Origin: Epinephelus fuscoguttatus
Lineage: Eukaryota; Chordata; Actinopteri; Perciformes; Serranidae
Assembly: GCF_011397635.1 (NCBI RefSeq)
Contig: NC_064763.1
Location: forward strand, 26,673,437-26,737,436
DNA: 64,000 nt
Direction of reading: 5' to 3'
Under the pieces are notes generated by a model, which was given only the letters and a program-made list of their open reading frames with translations, was not told the DNA's origin and did no database searches. The position numbers and the translations under genes were made by a program. Position 1 is the first letter of the stretch, and each line of letters begins with the position of its first letter. Of this stretch, positions 1 to 11,847 are shown piece after piece.

Positions 1-442
1 CCAATCATCCTCATCAACATACCATCAAAGGAAAACTGACAACTGGAAAGAGCCACATGATGGGTAAATGGCCTTTCACCATGTGCTAAAACAAAGGGCT
101 GTGAACCATTGACACTCACTCACAATGAATGACAAGTCTGTCTACAGATCAGAAGATTCTAGTTTCCACTGGTGGCTAGCTCATAGAAATCTTTAACCCG
201 GAATCACTTGTTCCTCATTTCCAGCGTTCCTCATCTACATACTACATACCTACCTGTGAACCTCTGGGTGTTTCTCCATGTCAAGGCAAGTTCCTCAAAC
301 AAACAAATTTTAAGGATGCTACAATTTTCATAGGTCACACATCATTTAGAAAAAAACCCCATACTGATAAAATAGTAGCAAGGTTTGGATTCAGACTTCC
401 AAACAGACAGTCATAACAAGGAGGCACTCAATAAACCAAGAG

Positions 443-512
443 GCCGTGATCGTATAGAGGTTAGTACTCTGCGTTGTGGCCGCAGCAACCCCGGTTCGAA
501 CTGGTCACGGCA
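443..512 (+). pseudogene. tRNA-His(GTG) copy 1, damaged
   Basis: This copy is 70 nt instead of 72. Two bases are missing on the 3' side of the T arm, just after TTCGAA, so the T stem cannot pair fully. Acceptor, D and anticodon arms are normal. Confidence 0.8.
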
Positions 513-717
513 TCAGTGTGAAGCTGTGCTTAATTCATGTTGTTGCTTAACTTACTCCAATCTGGTCACATGGTTTAGAATTGGACATCTCAAGCTAAGA
601 TCCTGCGTGACGCCCAAATCTTGACCAACATTTTCCACACTTGGCCACCAAGGAAAGAACAAAAGCTTCCATGCAATACTGTGAGAAATGAGCTGTTCCC
701 AAATGTGGCTCAAAGTA

Positions 718-790
718 GGGCTAGTGGCGCAATGGATAACGCGTCTGACTACGGATCAGAAGATTCTAGGTTCGACTCCTGGCTAGCTCG
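718..790 (+). tRNA. tRNA-Arg(ACG) copy 1
   Basis: 73 nt, array consensus. The cloverleaf is complete, with anticodon ACG in loop CTACGGA and T-loop TTCGACT. Acceptor pairs GGGCTAG with CTAGCTC (one G-U), discriminator G. No TTTT follows within about 300 nt. Confidence 0.88.
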
Positions 791-1450
791 TTGAAACCTT
801 TAACTCATAACAATTTGTTCCTCATTTCCAATCATCCTCATCAACATACCATCAAAGGAAAACTGACAACTGGAAAGAGCCACATGATGGGTAAATGGCC
901 TTTCACCATGTGCTAAAACAAAGGGCTGTGAACCATTGACACTCACTCACAATGAATGACAAGTCTGTCTACAGATCAGAAGATTCTAGTTTCCACTGCT
1001 GGCTAGCTCATAGAAACCTTTAACCCGTAATCACTTGTTCCTCATTTCCAGTGTTCCTCATCTACATACTACACACCTACCTGTGAACCTCTGGGTGTTT
1101 CTAAATGTCAAGGAAAGTTCCTCGAACAAACAAATTTTAACAAGTCTGTCTACAGATCAGAAGATTCTAGTTTCCACTGGTGGCTAGCTCATAGAAATCT
1201 TTAACCCGGAATCACTTGTTCCTCATTTCCAGCGTTCCTCATCTACATACTACATACCTACCTGTGAACCTCTGGGTGTTTCTCCATGTCAAGGCAAGTT
1301 CCTCAAACAAACAAATTTTAAGGATGCTACAATTTTCATAGGTCACACATCATTTAGAAAAAAAACCCATACTGATAATATAGTAGCAAGGTTTGGATTC
1401 AGACTTCCAGTTAGTCAGTCATAACAAGGAGGCACTCAATAAACCAAGAG

Positions 1451-1522
1451 GCCGTGATCGTATAGAGGTTAGTACTCTGCGTTGTGGCCACAGCAACCCC
1501 GGTTCGAATCCGGGTCACGGCA
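1451..1522 (+). tRNA. tRNA-His(GTG) copy 2, one stem mismatch
   Basis: 72 nt. The anticodon is GTG in loop TTGTGGC. The 3' anticodon stem reads CACAG instead of CGCAG, giving one C-A mismatch. Other arms are consensus. Confidence 0.8.
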
Positions 1523-1654
1523 TCAGTGTGAAGCTGTGCTTAATTATGCCCCAAATCCTGACCAACATTTTCCACACTTGGCCACCAAGGAAAGAACAAA
1601 AGCTTCCATTCAATACTGTTATAAATGAGCTGTTCCCAATTGTGGCTCAAAGTA

Positions 1655-1727
1655 GGGCTAGTGGCGCAATGGATAACGCGTCTGACTACGGATCAGAAGA
1701 TTCTAGGTTCGACTCCTGGCTAGCTCG
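1655..1727 (+). tRNA. tRNA-Arg(ACG) copy 2
   Basis: 73 nt, identical to the array consensus. The spacer to the preceding His gene is ~100 bp shorter than in other units because of a deletion. Confidence 0.88.
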
Positions 1728-2205
1728 TTGAAACCTTTAACTCATAACAACTTGTTCCTCATTTCCAATCATCCTCATCAACATACCATCAAAGGAAAAC
1801 TGACAACTGGAAAGAGCCACATGATGGGTAAATGGCCTTTCACCATGTGCTAAAACAAAGGGCTGTGAACCATTGACACTCACTCACAATGAATGACAAG
1901 TCTGTCTACAGATCAGAAGATTCTAGTTTCCACTGCTGGCTAGCTCATAGAAACCTTTAACCCGGAATCACTTGTTCCTCATTTCCAGCGTTCCTCATCT
2001 ACATACTACATACCTACCTGTGAACCTCTGGGTGTTTCTAAATGTCAAGGAAAGTTCCTCGAACAAACAAATTTTAAGGATGCTACAATTTTCAGAGGTC
2101 ACACATCATTTAGAAAAAAACCCATACTGATAATATAGTAGCAAGGTTTGGATTCAGACTTCCAAACAGACAGTCATAACAAGGAGGCACTCAATAAACC
2201 AAGAG

Positions 2206-2274
2206 GCCGTGATCGTATAGAGGTTAGTACTCTGCGTTGTGGCCGCAACCCCGGTTCAAATCCGGGTCACGGCA
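2206..2274 (+). pseudogene. tRNA-His(GTG) copy 3, damaged
   Basis: 69 nt. Three bases are lost from the 3' side of the anticodon arm, so that stem cannot form. The T-loop reads TTCAAAT. Confidence 0.8.
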
Positions 2275-2479
2275 TCAGTGTGAAGCTGTGCTTAATTCAT
2301 GTTGTTGCTTAACTTACTCCAATCTGGTCACATGGTTTAGAATTGGACATCTCAAGCTAAGATCCTGCGTGACACCCCAAATCTTGACCAACATTTCCAC
2401 ACTTGGCCACCAAGGAAAGAACAAAAGCTTCCATGCAATACTGTGAGAAATGAGCTGTTCCCAAATGTGGCTCAAAGTA

Positions 2480-2551
2480 GGGCTAGTGGCGCAATGGATA
2501 ACGCGTCTGACTACGGATCAGAAGATTCTAGGTTCGACTCTGGCTAGCTCG
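2480..2551 (+). pseudogene. tRNA-Arg(ACG) copy 3, 1-nt deletion
   Basis: 72 nt. One C is missing from the 3' T stem (CTCTGG instead of CTCCTGG). Copy 9 has the same lesion, which suggests shared descent of the two units. Confidence 0.78.
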
Positions 2552-3028
2552 TTGAAACCTTTAACTCATAACAACTTGTTCCTCATTTCCAATCATCCTC
2601 ATCAACATACCATCAAAGGAAAACTGACAACTGGAAAGAGCCACATGATGGGTAAATGGCCTTTCACCATGTGCTAAAACAAAGGGCTGTGAACCATTGA
2701 CACTCACTCACAATGAATGACAAGTCTGTCTACAGATCAGAAGATTCTAGTTTCCACTGCTGGCTAGCTCATAGAAACCTTTAACCCGAATCACTTGTTC
2801 CTCATTTCCAGTGTTCTCATCTACATACTACATACCTACCTGTGAACCTCTGGGTGTTTCTAAATGTCAAGGAAAGTTCCTCAAACAAACAAATTTTAAG
2901 GACGCTACAATTTTCAGAGGTCACACATCATTTAAAGAAAAAACCCATACTGATAATATAGTAGCAAGATTTGGATTCAGACTTCCAATTAGACAGTCAT
3001 AACAAGGAGGCACTCAATAAACCAAGAG

Positions 3029-3100
3029 GCCGTGATCGTATAGAGGTTAGTACTCTGCGTTGTGGCCACAGCAACCCCGGTTCGAATCCGGGTCACGGCA
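3029..3100 (+). tRNA. tRNA-His(GTG) copy 4, one stem mismatch
   Basis: 72 nt, with the same C-A mismatch in the anticodon stem as copy 2. Otherwise consensus. Confidence 0.8.
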
Positions 3101-3305
3101 TCAGTGTGAAGCTGTGCTTAATTCATGTTGTTGCTTAACTTACTCCAATCTGCTCAAATGGTTTAGAATTGGACATCTCAAGCTAAGATCCTGCATGATG
3201 CCCCAAATCTGACCAACATTTTCCACACTTGGCCACCAAGGAAATAACAAAAGCTTCCATGCAATACTGTGAGAAATGAGCTGTTCCCAAATGTGGCTCA
3301 AAGTA

Positions 3306-3378
3306 GGGCTAGTGGCGCAATGGATAACGCGTCTGACTACGGATCAGAAGATTCTAGGTTCGACTCCTGGCTAGCTCG
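3306..3378 (+). tRNA. tRNA-Arg(ACG) copy 4
   Basis: 73 nt, array consensus. The first downstream T run is at 3684-3688, about 306 nt after the gene. Confidence 0.88.
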
Positions 3379-3857
3379 TTGAAATCTTTAACTCATAACA
3401 ACTTGTTCCTCATTTCCAATCATCCTCATCAACATACCATCAAAGGAAAACTGACAACTGGAAAGAGCCACATGATGGGTAAATGGCCTTTCACCATGTG
3501 CTAAAACAAAGGGCTGTGAACCATTGACACTCACTCACAATGAATGACAAGTCTGTCTACAGATCAGAAGATTCTAGTTTCCACTGCTGGCTAGCTCATA
3601 GAAACCTTTAACCCGTAATTACTTGTTCCTCATTTCCAGTGTTCCTCATCTACATACTACATACCTACCTGTGAACCTCTGGGTTTTTCTCCATGTCAGG
3701 GAAAGTTCCTCAAACAAACAAATTTTAAGGATGCTACAATTTTCATAGGTCACACATCATTTAGAGAAAAAACCCATACTGATAATATAGTAGCAAGGTT
3801 TGGATTCAGACTTCCAAACAGACAGTCATAACAAGGAGGCACTCAATAAACCAAGAG

Positions 3858-3929
3858 GCCGTGATCGTATAGAGGTTAGTACTCTGCGTTGTGGCCGCAG
3901 CAACCCCGGTTCGAATCCGGGTCACGGCA
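3858..3929 (+). tRNA. tRNA-His(GTG) copy 5
   Basis: 72 nt, array consensus. Anticodon stem is CTGCG/CGCAG, loop TTGTGGC, T-loop TTCGAAT, acceptor GCCGTGA with TCACGGC. The first downstream TTTT is at 4049-4052, about 120 nt away. Confidence 0.9.
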
Positions 3930-4135
3930 TCAGTGTGAAGCTGTGCTTAATTCATGTTGTTGCTTAACTTACTCCAATCTGGTCACATGGTTTAGAATTG
4001 GACATCTCAAGCTAAGATCCTGCGTGACGCCCCAAATCTTGACCAACATTTTCCACACTTGGCCACCAAGGAAAGAACAAAAGCTTCCATGCAATACTGT
4101 GAGAAATGAGCTGTTCCCAAATGTGGCTCAAAGTA

Positions 4136-4208
4136 GGGCTAGTGGCGCAATGGATAACGCGTCTGACTACGGATCAGAAGATTCTAGGTTCGACTCCTGG
4201 CTAGCTCG
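4136..4208 (+). tRNA. tRNA-Arg(ACG) copy 5
   Basis: 73 nt, array consensus. The first downstream TTTT is at 4553-4556, about 345 nt away, beyond the decayed Arg remnant. Confidence 0.88.
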
Positions 4209-4868
4209 TTGAAACCTTTAACTCATAACAACTTGTTCCTCATTTCCAATCATCCTCATCAACATACCATCAAAGGAAAACTGACAACTGGAAAGAGCCA
4301 CATGATGGGTAAATGGCCTTTCACCATGTGCTAAAACAAAGGGCTGTGAACCATTGACACTCACTCACAATGAATGACAAGTCTGTCTACAGATCAGAAG
4401 ATTCTAGTTTCCACTGCTGGCTAGCTCATAGAACCCTTTAACCCGTAATCACTTGTTCCTCATTTCCAGTGTTCCTCATCTACATACTACATACCTACCT
4501 GTGAACCTCTGGGTGTTTCTAAATGTCAAGGAAAGTTCCTCGAACAAACAAATTTTAACAAGTCTGTCTACAGATCAGACGATTCTAGTTTCCACTGGTG
4601 GCTAGCTCATAGAAATCTTTAACCCGGAATCACTTGTTCCTCATTTCCAGCGTTCCTCATCTACATACTACATACCTACCTGTGAACCTCTGGGTGTTTC
4701 TAAATGTCAAGGAAAGTTCCTCGAACAAACAAATTTTAAGGATGCTACAATTTTCATAGGTCACACATCATTTAGAAAAAAAACCCATACTGATAATATA
4801 GTAGCAAGGTTTGGATTCAGACTTCCAATTAGACAGTCATAACAAGGAGGAACTTAATAAACCAAGAG

Positions 4869-4940
4869 GCCGTGATCGTATAGAGGTTAGTACTCTGCGT
4901 TGTGGCCGCAGCAACCCCGGTTCGAATCCGGGTCACGGCA
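4869..4940 (+). tRNA. tRNA-His(GTG) copy 6
   Basis: 72 nt, identical to the array consensus. Confidence 0.9.
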
Positions 4941-5146
4941 TCAGTGTGAAGCTGTGCTTAATTCATGTTGTTGCTTAACTTACTCCAATCCGGTCACATG
5001 GTTTAGAATTGGACATCTCAAGCTAAGATCCTGCATGATGCCCCAAATCCTGACCAACATTTTCCACACTTGGCCACCAAGGAAAGAACAAAAGCTTCCA
5101 TGCAATACTGTGAGAAATGAGCTGTTCCCAAATGTGGCTCAAAGTA

Positions 5147-5219
5147 GGGCTAGTGGCGCAATGGATAATGCGTCTGACTACGGATCAGAAGATTCTTGGT
5201 TCGACTCCTGGCTAGCTCG
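5147..5219 (+). tRNA. tRNA-Arg(ACG) copy 6, two substitutions
   Basis: 73 nt. One C-to-T change lies in the D loop (ATAATGCG). One A-to-T change lies in the 5' T stem (TCTTGG) and breaks a pair. Confidence 0.78.
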
Positions 5220-5693
5220 TTGAAACCTTTAACTCATAACAACTTGTTCCTCATTTCCAATCATCCTCATCAACATACCATCAAAGGAAAACTGACAACT
5301 GGAAAGAGCCACATGATGGGTAAATGGCCTTTCACCATGTGCTAAAACAAAGGGCTGTGAACCATTGACACTCACAATGAATGACAAGTCTGTCTACAGA
5401 TCAGAAGATTCTAGTTTCCACTGCTGGCTAGCTCATAGAAACCTTTAACCCGTAATCACTTGTTCCTCATTTCCAGTGTTCCTCATCTACATACTACATA
5501 CCTACCTGTGAACCTCTGGGTTTTTCTCCATGTCAAGGAAAGTTCCTCAAACAAACAAATTTTAAGGATGCTACAATTTTCAGAGGTCACACATCATTTA
5601 AAGAAAAAACCATACTGATAATATAGTAGCAAGGTTTGGATTCAGACTTCCAAACAGACAGTCATAACAAGGAGGCACTCAATAAACCAAGAG

Positions 5694-5765
5694 GCCGTGA
5701 TCGTATAGAGGTTAGTACTCTGCGTTGTGGCCGCAGCAACCCCGGTTCGAATCCGGGTCACGGCA
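5694..5765 (+). tRNA. tRNA-His(GTG) copy 7
   Basis: 72 nt, identical to the array consensus. Confidence 0.9.
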
Positions 5766-5971
5766 TCAGTGTGAAGCTGTGCTTAATTCATGTTGTTGCT
5801 TAACTTACTCCAATCCGGTCACATGGTTTAGAATTGGACATCTCAAGCTAAGATCCTGCGTGATGCCCCAAATCTTGACCAACATTTTCCACACTTGGCC
5901 ACCAAGGAAAGAACAAAAGCTTCCATGCAATACTGTGAGAAATGAGCTGTTCCCAAATGTGGCTCAAAATA

Positions 5972-6044
5972 GGGCTAGTGGCACAATGGATAACGCGTCT
6001 GACGACGGATCAGAAGATTCTAGGTTCGACTCCTGGCTAGCTCG
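5972..6044 (+). pseudogene. tRNA-Arg(ACG) copy 7, U33 lost
   Basis: 73 nt. The anticodon loop reads CGACGGA, so the near-universal U33 is G. The A box has G to A (GGCACAATGG). It is probably not a working tRNA. Confidence 0.75.
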
Positions 6045-6523
6045 TTGAAACTTTCAACTCATAACAACTTGTTCCTCATTTCCAATCATCCTCATCAACA
6101 TACCATCAAAGGAAAACTGACAACTGGAAAGAGCCACATGATGGGTAAATGGCCTTTCACCATGTGCTAAAACAAAGGGCTGTGAACCATTGACACTCAC
6201 TCACAATGAATGACAAGTCTGTCTACAGATCAGAAGATTCTAGTTTCCACTGCTGGCTAGCTCATAGAAACCTTTAACCCGGAATCACTTGTTCCTCATT
6301 TCCAGTGTTCCTCATCTACATACTACATACCTACCTGTGAACCTCTGGGTTTTTCTCCATGTCAAGGAAAGTTCCTCAAACAAACAAATTTTAAGGATGC
6401 TACAATTTTCAGAGGTCACACATCATTTAAAGAAAAAAACCATACTGATAATATAGTAGCAAGGTTTGGATTCAGACTTCCAAACAGACAGTCATAACAA
6501 GGAGGCACTCAATAAACCAAGAG

Positions 6524-6593
6524 GCCGTGATCGTATAGAGGTTAGTACTCTGCGTTGTGGCGCAGCAACCCCGGTTCGAATCGGGTCACGGCA
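6524..6593 (+). pseudogene. tRNA-His(GTG) copy 8, damaged
   Basis: 70 nt, with two single-base deletions: one C after the anticodon (GGCGCAG) and one C in the 3' T stem (AATCGGG). Confidence 0.8.
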
Positions 6594-6796
6594 TCAGTGT
6601 GAAGCTGTGCTTAATTCATGTTGTTGCTTAACTTACTCCAATGGTCACATGGTTTAGAATTGGACATCTCAAGCTAAGATCCTGCGTGATGCCCAAATCT
6701 TGACCAACATTTTCCACACTTGGCCACCAAGGAAAGAACAAAAGCTTCCATGCAATACTGTGAGAAATGAGCTGTTCCCAAATGGGGCTCAAAGTA

Positions 6797-6869
6797 GGGC
6801 TAGTGGCGCAATGGATAACGCGTCTGACTACGGATCAGAAGATTCTAGGTTCGACTCCTGGCTAGCTCG
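6797..6869 (+). tRNA. tRNA-Arg(ACG) copy 8
   Basis: 73 nt, array consensus. Confidence 0.88.
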
Positions 6870-7347
6870 TTGAAACCTTTAACTCATAACAACTTGTTCC
6901 TCATTTCCAATCATCCTCATCAACATACCATCAAAGGAAAACTGACAACTGGAAAGAGCCACATGATGGATAAATGGCCTTTCACCATGTGCTAAAACAA
7001 AGGGCTGTGAACCATTGACACTCACTCACAATGAATGACAAGTCTGTCTACAGATCAGAAGATTCTAGTTTCCACTGCTGGCTAGCTCATAGAAACCTTT
7101 AACCCGAATCACTTGTTCCTCATTTCCAGTGTTCCTCATCTACATACTACAGACCTACCTGTGAACCTCTGGGTTTTTCTCCATGTCAAGGAAAGTTCCT
7201 CAAACAAACAAATTTTAAGGATGCTACAATTTTCAGAGGTCACACATCATTTAAAGAAAAAACCCATACTGATAATATAGTAGCAAGGTTTGGATTCAGA
7301 ACTCCAAACAGACAGTCATAACAAGGAGGCACTCAATAAACCAAGAG

Positions 7348-7418
7348 GCCGTGATCGTATAGAGGTTAGTACTCTGCGTTGTGGCGCAGCAACCCCGGTT
7401 CGAATCCGGGTCACGGCA
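7348..7418 (+). pseudogene. tRNA-His(GTG) copy 9, 1-nt deletion
   Basis: 71 nt. One C is missing at the 3' edge of the anticodon loop, as in copy 8, which shortens the loop or stem. The rest is consensus. Confidence 0.72.
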
Positions 7419-7624
7419 TCAGTGTGAAGCTGTGCTTAATTCATGTTGTTGCTTAACTTACTCCAATCTGGTCACATGGTTTAGAATTGGACATCTCAAG
7501 CTAAGATCCTGCGTGACGCCCCAAATCTTGACCAACATTTTCCACACTTGGCCACCAAGGAAAGAACAAAAGCTTCCATGCAATACTGTGAGAAATGAGC
7601 TGTTCCCAAATGTGGCTCAAAGTA

Positions 7625-7696
7625 GGGCTAGTGGCGCAATGGATAACGCGTCTGACTACGGATCAGAAGATTCTAGGTTCGACTCTGGCTAGCTCG
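7625..7696 (+). pseudogene. tRNA-Arg(ACG) copy 9, 1-nt deletion
   Basis: 72 nt, missing one C in the 3' T stem, the same lesion as copy 3. Confidence 0.78.
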
Positions 7697-8175
7697 TTGA
7701 AACCTTTAACTCATAACAACTTGTTCCTCATTTCCAATCATCCTCATCAACATACCATCAAAGGAAAACTGACAACTGGAAAGAGCCACATGATGGGTAA
7801 ATGGCCTTTCACCATGTGCTAAAACAAAGGGCTGTGAACCATTGACACTCACTCACAATGAATGACAAGTCTGTCTACAGATCAGAAGATTCTAGTTTCC
7901 ACTGCTGGCTAGCTCATAGAAACCTTTAACCCGGAATCACTTGTTCCTCATTTCCAGTGTTCCTCATCTACATACTACATACCTACCTGTGAACCTCTGG
8001 GTTTTTCTCCATGTCAGGGAAAGTTCCTCAAACAAACAAATTTTAAGGATGCTACAATTTTCAGAGGTCACACATCATTTAGAGAAAACACCCATACTGA
8101 TAATATAGTAGCAAGGTTTGGATTCAGACTTCCAAACAGACAGTCATAACAAGGAGGCACTCAATAAACCAAGAG

Positions 8176-8247
8176 GCCGTGATCGTATAGAGGTTAGTAC
8201 TCTGCGTTGTGGCCGCAGCAACCCCGGTTCGAATCCGGGTCACGGCA
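8176..8247 (+). tRNA. tRNA-His(GTG) copy 10
   Basis: 72 nt, identical to the array consensus. Confidence 0.9.
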
Positions 8248-8453
8248 TCAGTGTGAAGCTGTGCTTAATTCATGTTGTTGCTTAACTTACTCCAATCTGG
8301 TCACATGGTTTAGAATTGGACATCTCAAGCTAAGATCCTGCGTGATGCCCCAAATCTTGACCAACATTTTCCACACTTGGCCACCAAGGAAAGAACAAAA
8401 GCTTCCATGCAATACTGTGAGAAATGAGCTGTTCCCAAATGTGGCTCAAAGTA

Positions 8454-8526
8454 GGGCTAGTGGCGCAATGGATAACGCGTCTGACTACGGATCAGAAGAT
8501 TCTAGGTTCGACTCCTGGCTAGCTCG
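8454..8526 (+). tRNA. tRNA-Arg(ACG) copy 10
   Basis: 73 nt, array consensus. Confidence 0.88.
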
Positions 8527-9005
8527 TTGAAACCTTTAACTCATAACAACTTGTTCCTCATTTCCAATCATCCTCATCAACATACCATCAAAGGAAAACT
8601 GACAACTGGAAAGAGCCACATGATGGGTAAATGGCCTTTCACCATGTGCTAAAACAAAGGGCTGTGAACCATTGACACTCACTCACAATGAATGACAAGT
8701 CTGTCTACAGATCAGAAGATTCTAGTTTCCACTGCTGGCTAGCTCATAGAAACCTTTAACCCGTAATCACTTGTTCCTCATTTCCAGTGTTCCTCATCTA
8801 CATACTACATACCTACCTGTGAACCTCTGGGTTTTTCTCCATGTCAAGGAAAGTTCCTCAAACAAACAAATTTTAAGGATGCTACAATTTTCAGAGGTCA
8901 CACATCATTTAAAGAAAAAACCCATACTGATAATATAGTAGCAAGGTTTGGATTCAGACCTCCAAACAGACAGTCATAACAAGGAGGCACTCAATAAACC
9001 AGGAG

Positions 9006-9077
9006 GCCGTGATCGTATAGAGGTTAGTACTCTGCGTTGTGGCCGCAGCAACCCCGGTTCGAATCCGGGTCACGGCA
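9006..9077 (+). tRNA. tRNA-His(GTG) copy 11
   Basis: 72 nt, identical to the array consensus. The 5' flank has one substitution (aggaggcc). Confidence 0.9.
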
Positions 9078-9283
9078 TCAGTGTGAAGCTGTGCTTAATT
9101 CATGTTGTTGCTTAACTTACTCCAATCTGGTCACATGGTTTAGAATTGGACATCTCAAGCTAAGATCCTGCGTGACACCCCAAATCTTGACCAACATTTT
9201 CCACACTTGGCCACCAAGGACAGACCAAAAGCTTCCAGGCAATACTGTGAGAAAGGAGCGGTTCCCACAGGTGGCTCAAAGTA

Positions 9284-9358
9284 GGGCGCGTGGCGCACTG
9301 GATAACGCGCGTCTGACTACGGATCAGAAGATTCTAGGTTCGACTCCTGGCTAGCTCG
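9284..9358 (+). pseudogene. tRNA-Arg(ACG) copy 11, damaged
   Basis: 75 nt. The acceptor strand reads GGGCGCG, the A box is altered (GCACTGG), and GC is inserted before the anticodon arm. It sits in a tract where nearly all differences from the array are A-to-C or T-to-G. Confidence 0.75.
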
Positions 9359-9837
9359 TTGAAACCTTGAACTCATAACAACTTGTTCCTCATTTCCAAT
9401 CATCCTCATCAACATACCATCAAAGGAAAACTGACAACTGGAAAGAGCCACATGATGGGTAAATGGCCTTTCACCATGTGCTAAAACAAAGGGCTGTGAA
9501 CCATTGACACTCACTCACAATGAATGACAAGTCTGTCTACAGATCAGAAGATTCTAGTTTCCACTGCTGGCTAGCTCATAGAAACCTTTAACCCGTAATC
9601 ACTTGTTCCTCATTTCCAGTGTTCCTCATCTACATACTACATACCTACCTGTGAACCTCTGGGTTTTTCTCCATGTCAAGGAAAGTTCCTCAAACAAACA
9701 AATTTTAAGGATGCTACAATTTTCAGAGGTCACACATCATTTAAAGAAAAAACCCATACTGATAATATAGTAGCAAGGTTTGGATTCAGACTTCCAAACA
9801 GACAGTCATAACAAGGAGGCACTCAATAAACCAAGAG

Positions 9838-9909
9838 GCCGTGATCGTATAGAGGTTAGTACTCTGCGTTGTGGCCGCAGCAACCCCGGTTCGAATCCGG
9901 GTCACGGCA
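9838..9909 (+). tRNA. tRNA-His(GTG) copy 12
   Basis: 72 nt, identical to the array consensus. Confidence 0.9.
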
Positions 9910-10114
9910 TCAGTGTGAAGCTGTGCTTAATTCATGTTGTTGCTTAAATTAATCCAATCTGGTAACATGGTTTTGAATTGGACATCTCAAGCTAAGATCC
10001 TGCGTGAGCCCCAAATCTTGACCAACATTTTCCACACTTGGCCACCAAGGAAAGAACAAAAGCTTCCATGCAATACTGTGATAAATGAGCTGTTCCCAAC
10101 TGTGGCTAAAACTA

Positions 10115-10187
10115 GTGCTAGGTGCGCAATGGATAACTCGTCTGTCTACGGATCAGAAGATTCTAGGTTCGACTCCTGGCTAGCTCG
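10115..10187 (+). pseudogene. tRNA-Arg(ACG) copy 12, diverged
   Basis: 73 nt. It begins GTGCTAG, has a rearranged position 8-10 region (GTGCGC), and carries D-arm and anticodon-stem changes (ACTCGTCTGTC). The 3' half from the anticodon onward is consensus. Confidence 0.75.
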
Positions 10188-10666
10188 TTGAAACCTTTAA
10201 CTCATAACAATTTGTTCCTCATTTCCAATCATCCTCATCAACATACCATCAAAGGAAAACTGACAACTGGAAAGAGCCACATGATGGATAAATGGCCTTT
10301 CACCATGTGCTAAAACAAAGGGCTGTGAACCATTGACACTCACTCACAATGAATGACAAGTCTGTCTACAGATCAGAAGATTCTAGTTTCCACTGCTGGC
10401 TAGCTCATAGAAACCTTTAACCCGTAATCACTTGTTCCTCATTTCCAGTGTTCCTCATCTACATACTACATACCTACCTGTGAACCTCTGGGTTTTTCTC
10501 CATGTCAAGGAAAGTTCCTCAAACAAACAAATTTTAAGGATGCTACAATTTTCAGAGGTCACACATCATTTAAAGAAAAAACCCATACTGATAATATAGT
10601 AGCAAGGTTTGGATTCAGACTTCCAAACAGACAGTCATAACAAGGAGGCACTCAATAAACCAAGAG

Positions 10667-10738
10667 GCCGTGATCGTATAGAGGTTAGTACTCTGCGTTG
10701 TGGCCGCAGCAACCCCGGTTCGAATCCGGGTCACGGCA
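10667..10738 (+). tRNA. tRNA-His(GTG) copy 13
   Basis: 72 nt, identical to the array consensus. Confidence 0.9.
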
Positions 10739-10944
10739 TCAGTGTGAAGCTGTGCTTAATTCATGTTGTTGCTTAACTTACTCCAATCTGGTCACATGGT
10801 TTAGAATTGGACATCTCAAGCTAAGATCCTGCGTGACGCCCCAAATCTTGACCAACATTTTCCCCATTTGGCCACCAAGGAAAGAACAAAAGCTTCCATG
10901 CAATACTGTGAGAAATGAGCTGTTCCCAAATGTGGCTCAAAGTA

Positions 10945-11017
10945 GGGCTAGTGGCGCAATGGATAACGCGTCTGACTACGGATCAGAAGATTCTAGGTTC
11001 GACTCCTGGCTAGCTCG
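10945..11017 (+). tRNA. tRNA-Arg(ACG) copy 13
   Basis: 73 nt, array consensus. Confidence 0.88.
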
Positions 11018-11496
11018 TTGAAATCTTTAACTCATAACAACTTGTTCCTCATTTCCAATCATCCTCATCAACATACCATCAAAGGAAAACTGACAACTGG
11101 AAAGAGCCACATGATGGATAAATGGCCTTTCACCATGTGCTAAAACAAAGGGCTGTGAACCATTGACACTCACTCACAATGAATGACAAGTCTGTCTACA
11201 GATCAGAAGATTCTAGTTTCCACTGCTGGCTAGCTCATAGAAACCTTTAACCCGTAATCACTTGTTCCTCATTTCCAGTGTTCCTCATCTACATACTACA
11301 TACCTACCTGTGAACCTCTGGGTTTTTCTCCATGTCAAGGAAAGTTCCTCAAACAAACAAATTTTAAGGATGCTACAATTTTCAGAGGTCACACATCATT
11401 TAAAGAAAAAACCCATACTGATAATATAGTAGCAAGGTTTGGATTCAGACTTCCAATTAGACAGTCATAACAAGGAGGCACTCAATAAACCAAGAG

Positions 11497-11568
11497 GCCG
11501 TGATCGTATAGAGGTTAGTACTCTGCGTTGTGGCCGCAGCAACCCCGGTTCGAATCCGGGTCACGGCA
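11497..11568 (+). tRNA. tRNA-His(GTG) copy 14
   Basis: 72 nt, identical to the array consensus. Confidence 0.9.
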
Positions 11569-11774
11569 TCAGTGTGAAGCTGTGCTTAATTCATGTTGTT
11601 GCTTAACTTACTCCAATCTGCTCAAATGGTTTAGAATTGGACATCTCAAGCTAAGATCCTGCGTGACGCCCCAAATCTTGACCAACATTTTCCACACTTG
11701 GCCACCAAGGAAAGAACAAAAGCTTCCATGCAATACTGTGAGAAATGAGCTGTTCCCAAATGTGGCTCAAAGTA

Positions 11775-11847
11775 GGGCTAGTGGCGCAATGGATAATGCG
11801 TCTGACTACGGATCAGAAGATTCTAGGTTCGACTCCTGGCTAGCTCG
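11775..11847 (+). tRNA. tRNA-Arg(ACG) copy 14
   Basis: 73 nt with one D-loop C-to-T change (ATAATGCG), which should not disturb pairing. Confidence 0.86.
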
